Positions 55,452 to 64,000 of a stretch of DNA of 64,000 nt are shown piece by piece. The notes below the pieces were generated by a model. The model had not been told where the DNA came from, searched no databases, and worked only from the letters and a program-made list of their open reading frames with translations. The position numbers and the translations under genes were made by a program. The stretch comes from Streptomyces umbrinus (lineage in GTDB: Bacteria; Actinomycetota; Actinomycetes; Streptomycetales; Streptomycetaceae). Positions within the stretch are counted from its first letter, which is position 1; each line of letters opens with the position of its first letter. The stretch spans positions 8,742,001 to 8,806,000 of the forward strand of contig NZ_JAUSZI010000002.1 in assembly GCF_030817415.1 (NCBI RefSeq). The letters run 5' to 3'.

Positions 55452-56816
55452 GTGACCGCCACGCTCCTCAAAGAGGCGAGTCCGCCGCCCGCCGCCCCGG
55501 CCGACCACGACCGTAAACGCCGTGCCCGGCGCCGGGCCCGGGTCATCGCCCTCGCGTTCGTCTTCCCCGCCCTGCTCCTGCTCGGCGCGCTCGTCGTCTA
55601 CCCCGTGCTGTTCTCCGTGGGCCGCAGCTTCTTCGACGCCTCCGGCGACCGGTTCGTGGGCGGCGGCAACTACACCGAGATGTTCCGCGACCCCGCCACG
55701 CTCAAGGCCGTCCGGAACACAGCCATCTGGGTCGTCATCGCGCCCACCCTGCTCACCGGGCTCGGCCTCGTCCTGGCCGTCCTGGTCGAAAAGGTGCGCT
55801 GGGCAACGGCGTTCAAGCTCCTGCTCTTCATGCCGATGGCCGTCTCCTTCCTCGCCGCGGGCATCATCTTCCGGCTCGCGTACGACGAGGACCCTGAGAA
55901 GGGCGTCCTGAACGCCGCCGCCGTCTCCGTGCACGACACGTTCAAGGAGGCGTCGTCGTATCCGACCGCCCGGGCCCGCGACGGCCAGGGCCTGACCAAG
56001 GCCGCCGACGGCTCGTACGGTACGAGGGCCACCGCGTCCCCCGGCGACACCGTCGGCCTCGGTCTGGTCGGCGTACGCGCCGAGGACCTGCCGGGGAGCG
56101 CGCGACCCGCGTATCCGGCGGCGACCGGGAAGGCGTCGGCCGACGAACTGCGTGGTGTCGTCTACCTGGACTTCACACGGGGTGGGGGAGGGGAGCAGGG
56201 CAAGGTCGACAGGACGGAGAGCGGGCTGCCGGAGATGAGGGTCGAGGCCGTGCGCGACGGTGCGGCGGTCGCGAGCGGCACCACCGCGGCCGACGGCTCC
56301 TTCCGCTTCCAGGGCCTCGATCCGGGCTCGTACACCGTGCGGCTGCCCGCCTCCAACTTCGCCCCGCCGTACGAGGGCGTCTCCTGGCTCGGTCCCGCGC
56401 TCGTGACGCCCGCCATCATCGGCGCGTACCTGTGGATCTGGACCGGCTTCGCCATGGTGCTGATCGGGGCCGGGCTCGCCGCCCTGCCGCGCGACGCGCT
56501 GGAGGCAGCCCGGATGGACGGCGCCAACGAGTGGCAGATCTTCCGCCGGATCACCGTGCCGCTGCTCGCGCCCGTCCTCACCGTGGTCTTCGTGACCCTG
56601 GTGATCAATGTGATGAAGGTCTTCGACCTCGTCTACATCATCGCGCCGGGCCCGGTGCAGGAGGACGCCACCGTGCTGGCCACCCAGATGTGGCTGGTGT
56701 CCTTCGGCGGCGGCAACAACCAGGGACTGGGCAGTGCGCTGGGTGTGCTGCTCTTGCTTCTGGTGATCCCCGCCATGGTCTTCAACGTCCGCCGTTTCCG
56801 AGGGAGTCAGCGATGA
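55452..56816 (+). CDS. CUT1 sugar permease (MalF position) with inserted extracellular beta-domain
   Basis: The 454-residue permease has three N-terminal helices (VIALAFVFPALLLLGALVVYPVLF; TAIWVVIAPTLLTGLGLVLAVLV; AFKLLLFMPMAVSFLAAGIIFRLAY), then an extracellular insertion of about 160 residues, then further helices and the EAA loop (DALEAARMDGANEWQIFRRITVPLLAPVL). The insertion ends in GLPEMRVEAVRDGAAVASGTTAADGSFRFQGLDPGSYTVRLP, a clear prealbumin/CNA-B or SdrD-like fold signature. It sits where E. coli MalF has its P2 loop that binds MalE. GTG 55452 is the start. The stop overlaps the next permease start. Confidence 0.9.
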   Translation: MTATLLKEASPPPAAPADHDRKRRARRRARVIALAFVFPALLLLGALVVYPVLFSVGRSFFDASGDRFVGGGNYTEMFRDPATLKAVRNTAIWVVIAPTLLTGLGLVLAVLVEKVRWATAFKLLLFMPMAVSFLAAGIIFRLAYDEDPEKGVLNAAAVSVHDTFKEASSYPTARARDGQGLTKAADGSYGTRATASPGDTVGLGLVGVRAEDLPGSARPAYPAATGKASADELRGVVYLDFTRGGGGEQGKVDRTESGLPEMRVEAVRDGAAVASGTTAADGSFRFQGLDPGSYTVRLPASNFAPPYEGVSWLGPALVTPAIIGAYLWIWTGFAMVLIGAGLAALPRDALEAARMDGANEWQIFRRITVPLLAPVLTVVFVTLVINVMKVFDLVYIIAPGPVQEDATVLATQMWLVSFGGGNNQGLGSALGVLLLLLVIPAMVFNVRRFRGSQR

Positions 56817-57652
56817 ACGCGATCAGGCGGGGGCTCGCGAGCAGCCTCGTGCAGGCGTTCCTGGTGGTGATCGGCCTGGTCTGGCTCACTCCGCTCGCCG
56901 GGCTGTTCCTCTCCTCGCTGCGGTCCGCCCAGGAGACCGCGACGGGTGGCTGGTGGACCTCCCTGGCCTCTCCCGGGCAGCTGTCCTTCGACAACTACTC
57001 GGCGCTGCTGGGCAATTCGGGGATGACGCAGGCGTTCTGGAACACGGTGCTGATCTCGGTGCCGACGACATTCCTCGTCGTCGTGATTGCCGCGCTCGCC
57101 GGGTACGCCTTCGCCTGGCTGGACTTCCCCGGCCGTGACCCCCTCTTCCTGCTGGTGGTCGCGCTGTTGGTGGTGCCCGTGCAGATCGGGCTGCTGCCGG
57201 TGGCCAAACTCTTCGGGGAGCTGGGGCTGTTCGGCACGATTCCCGGAGTCGTGCTGTTCCACGTCTCCTACGGGCTGCCGTTCGCGATCTTCCTGTTGCG
57301 GAACTACTTCGCCGAGATGCCGAAGGAGATGCTGGAGGCGGCGCGGATGGACGGGGGTGGGGAGTGGCGGATCTTCACGCGGCTCGTGCTGCCGGTCGGG
57401 CGTCCGGCCATTGCCTCTCTCGCCATCTTCCAGTTTCTGTGGGTCTGGAACGACATGCTGGTCGCGTTGCTCTTCGCCGACAGTTCCTCGCAGCCGTTGA
57501 CTGTTGAACTCCAGTCGCAGATCCGGCAGTTCGGCAGCAACATCGATGTGCTCGCGCCCGGGGCGTTCCTGTCCCTGGTGGTGCCGGTGGTGGTCTTCTT
57601 CGCCTTCCAGAAGCACTTTGTGCAGGGGGTTATGGCGGGGTCGGTGAAGTGA
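56813..57652 (+). CDS. CUT1 sugar permease (MalG position)
   Basis: The 279-residue permease has six predicted helices and the EAA loop EMLEAARMDGGGEWRIFTRLVLPVGRPAIAS. It is of MalG/AglG type and pairs with the preceding permease. The ATG overlaps the previous stop by 4 nt. It is the last gene of the importer; a repeat-based hairpin follows. Confidence 0.94.
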   Translation: MNAIRRGLASSLVQAFLVVIGLVWLTPLAGLFLSSLRSAQETATGGWWTSLASPGQLSFDNYSALLGNSGMTQAFWNTVLISVPTTFLVVVIAALAGYAFAWLDFPGRDPLFLLVVALLVVPVQIGLLPVAKLFGELGLFGTIPGVVLFHVSYGLPFAIFLLRNYFAEMPKEMLEAARMDGGGEWRIFTRLVLPVGRPAIASLAIFQFLWVWNDMLVALLFADSSSQPLTVELQSQIRQFGSNIDVLAPGAFLSLVVPVVVFFAFQKHFVQGVMAGSVK

Positions 57653-57660
57653 CGTCCCTC

Positions 57661-57714
57661 GGGAGGCGGGAGGCGGGAGGCGGGAGGCGGGGTGGATTTC
57701 CTGCCTCCCGCCCC
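57661..57714 (+). terminator. Tandem GGGAGGC repeat and terminator after the sugar permease
   Basis: Four copies of the 7-bp unit GGGAGGC (57661-57688) lie 8 nt after the stop codon. The last copies (57679-57688) pair with GCCTCCCGCC (57703-57712) to form a 10-bp stem. Slippage in the array could shift the left arm without loss of pairing. It separates convergent genes. Confidence 0.7.
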
Positions 57715-57739
57715 CTACCGGTCCCTCACGGTGGTCCGG

Positions 57740-59536
<1,797 letters not shown>

Positions 59537-59579
59537 GGGAGCGACACTCCTGGTTCATGAAATGAACGGTGGGGGGGTC

Positions 59580-59593
59580 TGGGAGCGCTCTCT
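59580..59593. promoter_or_regulatory. CebR-like operator before the beta-helix enzyme gene
   Basis: TGGGAGCGCTCTCT agrees at 12 of 14 positions with the CebR box TGGGAGCGCTCCCA known from Streptomyces cellobiose genes. It lies 44 nt upstream of the start codon, where a LacI-family repressor would block transcription. Confidence 0.6.
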
Positions 59594-59875
59594 CGCCGAA
59601 GAATGCTTCATCCACGTGAACCACACGTCAAGAGTTGTGACCGGAGTCCATACATGCTGTTACTGAGTGAACATCAACTGACCTCGCCGTTTCGGTTCTC
59701 GCCCCAAGCTCCACGTCTCCACTGACGGTTCGGGTGCGGTCGGGCACGCGGGCGCCCGGCGGCCCGGCAACTCCGGAGCCGACGAGCTGATTTCGCGGCT
59801 CACCGGGCAGGGCCACCGACACGTAGGCGATCTGGGGATTCGGGGGCGGGAGTCCAGTGCTGCAGCGCGTTGAAA

Positions 59876-60001
59876 GTGGCCCTGGCGCAGCAGTTCCGCG
59901 CCGATAGCGAGGGCAGGGCGGCCTGCTCGGTGGCGAAGAGCACCCTCGTGGAGGAGCTGGTCTTGAAGTCCTACGCCGCTCGGGCTGACGGCGCCTCGTG
60001 A
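59876..60001 (+). pseudogene. C-terminal gene fragment, unidentified
   Basis: An open stretch reads VALAQQFRADSEGRA, then a segment ending STLVEELVLKSYAARADGAS and a stop. Composition looks protein-like (amphipathic helix KSTLVEELVLKSY), but there is no start with a ribosome site and no upstream continuation in frame that looks real. I take it as a decayed remnant. The parent family is not recognised. Confidence 0.25.
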
Positions 60002-60105
60002 CGTGCCAAGGGCTGCACGGGTCGGTGATGCGAGGAGTTGACCGATCCGAGGACGGCCCGGTGCGGGTGCCGGTGTGGGGGCGGCTGTGCAGGTGAGGGT
60101 GTGCT

Positions 60106-60175
60106 GTGGCTGGTCGCGCAGTTCCCCCGCGCCCCTAAAAACCTAGGGGCGCGGGGGAACTGCGCAATCAGCCAC
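60106..60175. repeat. Long inverted repeat of a dispersed Streptomyces family
   Basis: Two 32-nt arms (60106-60137 and 60144-60175) pair with only two mismatches around AAAACC. The arm words GTGGCTGGTCGCGCAGTTCC and GGGGAACTGCGC recur, in half copy, at 10468-10500. Such elements are abundant between Streptomyces genes. Confidence 0.85.
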
Positions 60176-60201
60176 GACCCACCCCCAGCAGCACCCTCCC
60201 C

Positions 60202-60250
60202 TCAGCCCCTCCGGCGTTTGAGGAGCGGGGGTTCGGGGGCGGAGCCCCTG
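60202..60250. repeat. Second dispersed GC-rich repeat word
   Basis: The segment around CCCCTCCGGCGTTTGAGGAG, followed by GGGGGCGGAGCCCC, is another sequence I recognise as very common in Streptomyces intergenic DNA. It directly follows the inverted repeat above. Confidence 0.5.
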
Positions 60251-60267
60251 AGTAAGGGACGGGAATG

Positions 60268-60311
60268 GGTAGGGGCGGCGGGGGCGAAAAAAGGCCCCCG
60301 CCGCCCCTACC
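60268..60311 (-). terminator. Terminator of the pgl-opcA-zwf-tal operon
   Basis: A perfect 18-bp stem (60268-60285 and 60294-60311) with an A-rich 8-nt loop on the plus strand (T-rich in the mRNA sense) begins 10 nt after the pgl stop. Confidence 0.85.
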
Positions 60312-60320
60312 ACCCACCCG

Positions 60321-61103
60321 TCAGGGTGAAGCCGGCGGATACAGCGAGCGCGGTAGCTGGGACGCCGCGGCCGAGTCCAGCAGCCACAGGGTGCGCGACC
60401 GGCCACGGGCCCCGGCCGCCGGGGCCTGGATCTCACCCGCGCCGGACAGCGCGATCGCCGCAGCCTCTGCCTTGTCCGAACCCGCCGCCAGCAACCACAC
60501 CTCCCGCGCAGCCCGGATCGCGGGCAGCGTGAGCGTGACCCGGGTCGGCGGCGGCTTGGGGGCACCGTGCACCCCCACCACCGTCCGCTCCGTCTCACGC
60601 ACCGCAGGCAGCTCGGGGAAGAGCGACGCCACATGCGTGTCCGGACCGACGCCGAGCATCAGCACGTCGAAGGACGGAACCGGACCGTGGTTCTCCGGCC
60701 CGGCGGCCTCGGCGAGTTCGGCCGCGTAGGCCTCCGCCGCCGCGTCCGCGTCCTTGCCGTAGGGCCCGTCCGACGCGGGCATGGCATGCACACGCTTCGG
60801 ATCCAGCGGCACCGAGTCGAGCAGCGCCTCACGGGCCTGGGTGACATTGCGCTCCGGGTCACCCTCGGGGAGGAACCGCTCGTCGCCCCACCACAGTTCG
60901 AGCCGGCCCCAGTCGATGGCGTCCCGGGCAGGTGCGGCCGCGAGCGCCGCGAGGAGCCCGTTGCCGTTGCGGCCACCGGTCAGCACGACCGAGGCGTAAC
61001 CGCGCGAGGCCTGGGCGTCCACGACCTTCGTGATGAGCCGGGCCGCGGCGGCCTGGGCCATCAGTTCCTTGTCCCGGTGAACCACCAGCTGGGGAGTAGT
61101 CAT
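60321..61103 (-). CDS. pgl: 6-phosphogluconolactonase
   Basis: The 260-residue enzyme opens 6-phosphogluconolactone to 6-phosphogluconate, the second step of the oxidative pentose phosphate pathway. The SugarP_isomerase fold shows VVLTGGRNGNGLLAAL, WWGDERFLPEGDPERN and DVLMLGVGPDTHVASLFP, where the family usually has GxGxDGHxASLFP. The gene has a serine/threonine-rich C terminus of normal length. The ATG overlaps the opcA stop, so it is the last gene of a coupled operon. Confidence 0.95.
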   Translation of the reverse strand: MTTPQLVVHRDKELMAQAAAARLITKVVDAQASRGYASVVLTGGRNGNGLLAALAAAPARDAIDWGRLELWWGDERFLPEGDPERNVTQAREALLDSVPLDPKRVHAMPASDGPYGKDADAAAEAYAAELAEAAGPENHGPVPSFDVLMLGVGPDTHVASLFPELPAVRETERTVVGVHGAPKPPPTRVTLTLPAIRAAREVWLLAAGSDKAEAAAIALSGAGEIQAPAAGARGRSRTLWLLDSAAASQLPRSLYPPASP

Positions 61104-62227
61104 GGCGAGTCCGCCTTCTTGACCGGGGGCATCTGGGCCGGAGTCGGACGGCCGGTGTCGCTGTCACCCGCCGGGGAGGCGGGCAGAGCCGCCTCGGACG
61201 TCTTGGCCGACGGCGCCGGGTCCGGGTCCGGCGCCTTCTGCCGGACCGGCAGGGACTCCGGGCCGCGAGCGGACGCCTCGGCCCGCTGCGTGGCCGACGG
61301 GATCCCGCCCAGGCGGTCCACCCCGAACCGCAGCGCGGACGCGTACGTGTCGTCCGGGTCGAGCCTGCGCAGCTCCTCCGCGAGCAGCTCGGACGTCTCA
61401 CGCCGCTTGAGCGCCACCGCGCGGTCCGGCTGGCCGGGCAGGGCCAGCGTGGCCATCGCCCCGTCCGACCGGTGCAGCGTGATGGGGCCGCCGGTCGTCT
61501 CCAGCCGTACCTGGGTCAGGCCGGGACCCGCGGAGACGGCCCGCCGGACGTGCACGTGGAGTCGGTCGGCGAGCCACATGGCGAGCAGTTCGACGCTCGG
61601 GTTGGACTCCTCGCCCGCCACCTCGACGGAGACGACCTCGCAGTCGATCTGGTCGAGGGCGGCGGCCAGCATCGAGCGCCACGGGGTGATCCGGGCCCAG
61701 GCAAGGTCGGTGTCGCCCGGCTCGTAGCTCTCGGCCCGCGACCGCAGCTCGTGGACGGGCTTCTCGGCCGCGTAGCTGTCGGTGACCCGGCGCTGGCCCA
61801 GGGCGCCCAGCGGGTCGCCCGCCGGATCGCGCGGGGCGTCCACCGACCACCAGACCACCACCGGCGCGTCCGGCAGCAGCAGCGGCAGGACGACGGACTG
61901 GGCGTGGTCGGAGACCTCGCCGTACAGCCGCAGGACGACCGTCTCGCCGGTGCCCGCGTCCGCGCCGACCCGCACCTCGGCGTCCAGACGCGACTTCGTG
62001 CGGTCGCGCGGCGAACGCGAGACGCGCTTGATCACCACGAGCGTGCGCGAGGGGTGCTCGCGCGAGGCGTCGTTGGCGGCGCGCAGGGCGTCGTACGCGT
62101 TCTCCTCGTCGGTGACGATGACGAGGGTGAGGACCATGCCGACGGCGGGGGTGCCGATGGCCCGGCGGCCCTTCACCAGCGCCTTGTTGATCTTGCTGGC
62201 CGTGGTGTCCGTGAGATCTATCTTCAT
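61100..62227 (-). CDS. opcA: Glucose-6-phosphate dehydrogenase assembly protein OpcA
   Basis: The 375-residue protein is the actinobacterial/cyanobacterial OpcA that assists assembly and redox control of glucose-6-phosphate dehydrogenase. The N-terminal domain (MKIDLTDTTASKINKALVKGRRAIG; VIKRVSRSPRDRTKSRLDAEVRV; LPLLLPDAPVVVWWSVDAP) and the later SMLAAALDQIDCEVVSVEVAGEESNPSVELLAMWL are intact. The last 70 residues are Pro/Ser/Ala-rich and poorly conserved. ATG 62227 overlaps the zwf stop by 4 nt. Confidence 0.95.
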   Translation of the reverse strand: MKIDLTDTTASKINKALVKGRRAIGTPAVGMVLTLVIVTDEENAYDALRAANDASREHPSRTLVVIKRVSRSPRDRTKSRLDAEVRVGADAGTGETVVLRLYGEVSDHAQSVVLPLLLPDAPVVVWWSVDAPRDPAGDPLGALGQRRVTDSYAAEKPVHELRSRAESYEPGDTDLAWARITPWRSMLAAALDQIDCEVVSVEVAGEESNPSVELLAMWLADRLHVHVRRAVSAGPGLTQVRLETTGGPITLHRSDGAMATLALPGQPDRAVALKRRETSELLAEELRRLDPDDTYASALRFGVDRLGGIPSATQRAEASARGPESLPVRQKAPDPDPAPSAKTSEAALPASPAGDSDTGRPTPAQMPPVKKADSP

Positions 62228-63747
62228 GGGCGACGCCAGCTCCGTCCGTCTCGCTTGAGCATTTCGTCCGCCTCGACGGGGCCCCACGTTCCGGACGGGT
62301 ACTGCGCGGGCTTGCCGTGCTTGTCCCAGTACTCCTCGATCGGGTCGAGGATCTTCCAGGACAGCTCGACCTCCTCGGTGCGCGGGAAGAGGTTCGAGTC
62401 GCCCAGGAGGACGTCCAGGATCAGACGCTCGTACGCCTCCGGGCTCGACTCCGTGAAGGACTCGCCGTACGCGAAGTCCATCGACACGTCCCGGATCTCC
62501 ATGGAGGTGCCGGGGACCTTGGAGCCGAAGCGGACCGTGATGCCCTCGTCGGGCTGGACGCGGATGACGATCGCGTTCTGGCCCAGCTCCTCGGTCGCCG
62601 TGTGGTCGAAGGGGGAGTGCGGTGCACGCTGGAACACGACCGCGATCTCGGTGACGCGACGGCCCAGGCGCTTGCCCGTACGGAGGTAGAACGGGACGCC
62701 CGCCCAGCGGCGGTTGTCCACCTCCACCTTGATCGCCGCGTAGGTGTCGGTCTTCGACTTGGGGTCGATGCCGTCTTCCTGGAGGTAGCCGACGGCCTTC
62801 TCGCCGCCCTGCCAGCCTTCCGCGTACTGACCGCGGACGGTGCTGGTGCCCAGGTCCTTCGGCAGTTTCACCGCGCCGAGGACCTTGGTCTTCTCGGCGG
62901 CGAGCGCGTCCGCGTCGAAGGAGGCGGGCTCCTCCATGGCGGTGAGGGCCATCAGCTGGAGGAGGTGGTTCTGGATGACGTCACGGGCTGCGCCGATGCC
63001 GTCGTAGTAGCCGGCGCGGCCGCCGATGCCGATGTCCTCGGCCATCGTGATCTGTACGTGGTCCACGAAGGACCGGTTCCAGATCGGCTCGAACATCTGG
63101 TTGGCGAAGCGCAGCGCCAGGATGTTCTGGACGGTCTCCTTGCCCAGATAGTGGTCGATACGGAAGACCTGATCGGGGGCGAAGACCTCCTCGACGGTCG
63201 TGTTGAGCTCCTCGGCCGACTTGAGGTCGTGGCCGAAGGGCTTCTCGATGACCGCGCGCCGCCAGGAACCGCTCGACTGGTCCGCGAGACCGTGCTTCTT
63301 CAGCTGCCGGATGACCACCGGGAAGGCGCCCGGCGGCACGGAGAGATAGAAGGCGAAGTTGCCGCCCGTCCCCTGTGCCTTGTCTAGCTCGCCGATCGTC
63401 TCGCGCAGCCGCTCGAACGCGTCGTCGTCGTCGAAGGTGCCCTGGACGAAGCGCATCCCCTGGATGAGCTGCTGCCAGACCTCCTCACGGAACGGCGTAC
63501 GGGCGTGCTCCTTGACGGCGTCGTGGACCTCCTGGGCGAAGTCCTCGTTCTGCCATTCACGGCGGGCGAAGCCGACGAGCGAGAAGCCCGGGGGCAGCAG
63601 ACCGCGGTTGGCAAGGTCATAAACAGCAGGCATGAGCTTTTTACGGGACAAATCGCCCGTGACCCCGAAGATGACGAGGCCCGACGGCCCCGCGATACGC
63701 GGGAGCCGTCGGTCCGCCGGGTCACGCAGCGGATTGCTGCTTGACAA
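62224..63747 (-). CDS. zwf: Glucose-6-phosphate 1-dehydrogenase
   Basis: The 507-residue enzyme starts the oxidative pentose phosphate pathway and yields NADPH. It shows the nucleotide fold VIFGVTGDLSRKKLMPAVYDLANRGLLP, the active-site signature RIDHYLGKETVQN (near residues 190-202) and the EKPFG lysine motif. A rare TTG start at 63747 is chosen because it gives MSSSNPLRDPADRRLPRIAG, the family N terminus, and has GGAGGG 8 nt before it. It lies 4 nt after tal. Confidence 0.97.
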   Translation of the reverse strand: MSSSNPLRDPADRRLPRIAGPSGLVIFGVTGDLSRKKLMPAVYDLANRGLLPPGFSLVGFARREWQNEDFAQEVHDAVKEHARTPFREEVWQQLIQGMRFVQGTFDDDDAFERLRETIGELDKAQGTGGNFAFYLSVPPGAFPVVIRQLKKHGLADQSSGSWRRAVIEKPFGHDLKSAEELNTTVEEVFAPDQVFRIDHYLGKETVQNILALRFANQMFEPIWNRSFVDHVQITMAEDIGIGGRAGYYDGIGAARDVIQNHLLQLMALTAMEEPASFDADALAAEKTKVLGAVKLPKDLGTSTVRGQYAEGWQGGEKAVGYLQEDGIDPKSKTDTYAAIKVEVDNRRWAGVPFYLRTGKRLGRRVTEIAVVFQRAPHSPFDHTATEELGQNAIVIRVQPDEGITVRFGSKVPGTSMEIRDVSMDFAYGESFTESSPEAYERLILDVLLGDSNLFPRTEEVELSWKILDPIEEYWDKHGKPAQYPSGTWGPVEADEMLKRDGRSWRRP

Positions 63748-63751
63748 GATT

Positions 63752-64000
63752 TCAGCCCTCCGAGGGGGCGAGGCGCGCGAGCTCTGCCTCGGTCGACTTG
63801 AGCAGGTCGTTCCAGGACGCCTCGAACTTCTCGACGCCCTCGTCCTCCAGGAGCTGGACCACGTCGTCGTACGAGATCCCGAGCTTCTCGACCGCGTCGA
63901 GCTCGGCACGGGACTGCTCGTACATACCGGCGATGGTGTTGCCGGTGATCTTGCCGTGGTCCTCGGCGGCGGCCAGGGTCGCCTCCGGCATGGTGTTCAC
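63752..64000 (-). CDS. tal: Transaldolase, C-terminal end (gene runs off the window)
   Basis: 82 C-terminal residues are visible. They begin VNTMPEATLAAAEDHGKITG and end ELARLAPSEG, which is the end of the actinobacterial TalB-type transaldolase of the non-oxidative pentose phosphate pathway. The catalytic lysine lies in the part outside the window. It is upstream of zwf in the same operon with a 4-nt gap. Confidence 0.9.
   Translation of the reverse strand: MNTMPEATLAAAEDHGKITGNTIAGMYEQSRAELDAVEKLGISYDDVVQLLEDEGVEKFEASWNDLLKSTEAELARLAPSEG

Larger units (their letters stand above)
59594..60320. other. Gene-poor stretch with a gene fragment and dispersed repeats
   Basis: No complete gene is supported. 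The first 100 bp should hold the promoter of the beta-helix enzyme gene. A 41-codon fragment (59876-60001) has coding character. The rest holds a long inverted repeat (60106-60175), another common Streptomyces word (about 60202-60250) and the terminator of the pentose phosphate operon (60268-60311). Confidence 0.6.

Overview
The window is a high-GC (about 70% by eye) stretch of an actinobacterial chromosome, almost certainly Streptomyces. Evidence: strong GC third-position bias, many GTG starts, ATGA/GTGA stop-start overlaps, whiA, rbpA, a mycothiol-type maleylpyruvate isomerase, and a gene order (ogt, GDPD, uvrB, terD, aroQ, uvrA, uvrC-rapZ-yvcK-whiA, gap-pgk-tpiA-secG-rbpA-pgi, pgl-opcA-zwf-tal) that I recall from Streptomyces core chromosomes. 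I see no phage, insertion sequence, CRISPR array, tRNA or rRNA.

Layout. 1-9.3 kb: ogt (cut by the window edge), secreted glycerophosphodiesterase, MHYT sensor, uvrB, a two-gene TerD operon whose second gene is a TerD/degenerate FtsK-like fusion, then terC behind a long structured leader. 9.3-18.3 kb: chaA-type antiporter, an 8-bp tandem array joined to a 40-bp perfect palindrome, MHS transporter, S66 peptidase, aroQ, a polar amino acid ABC operon, and a metallo-hydrolase/mycothiol-enzyme pair. 18.4-25.3 kb: uvrA, a lacI-pfkB sugar kinase operon with a 28-bp palindromic operator, an HTH protein and a receiver-only regulator. 25.4-31.1 kb: a solute-binding lipoprotein overlapping a large NIT-HAMP-PAS-GAF histidine kinase, followed by a NarL-type regulator, with no transporter. 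31.2-36.5 kb: uvrC-rapZ-yvcK-whiA. 36.7-39.7 kb: secreted M14 carboxypeptidase. 39.9-47 kb: glycolysis, secG, rbpA, pgi and a membrane protein. 47-50.8 kb: padR-ABC exporter. 50.9-59.5 kb: alpha-glucoside/oligosaccharide uptake (binding proteins, GH13 glucosidase, two permeases) and a Tat-exported beta-helix enzyme with a CebR-like operator. 60.3-64 kb: oxidative pentose phosphate operon.

Main observation. The same bipartite promoter, TTGTCAGTG-N8-TANNNT (the RecA-NDp/PafBC type used in the actinobacterial LexA-independent DNA damage response), stands before ogt, uvrB, the terD operon, uvrA and, in a weaker form, uvrC, with another weaker copy next to an apparent gene remnant after aroQ. In ogt, uvrB and uvrC the -10 box ends exactly 7 nt before ATG, which predicts leaderless mRNAs. 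This ties the little-known TerD/pseudo-FtsK pair to nucleotide excision repair and alkylation repair, and places rapZ, yvcK and whiA downstream of a damage-type promoter.

Other linked sites: CGGCTAGCCG palindromes flank both ends of the solute-binding protein/kinase/regulator locus, and near-identical TACCTAACA-type inverted repeats precede the padR/binding-protein divergent promoter and the glucosidase.
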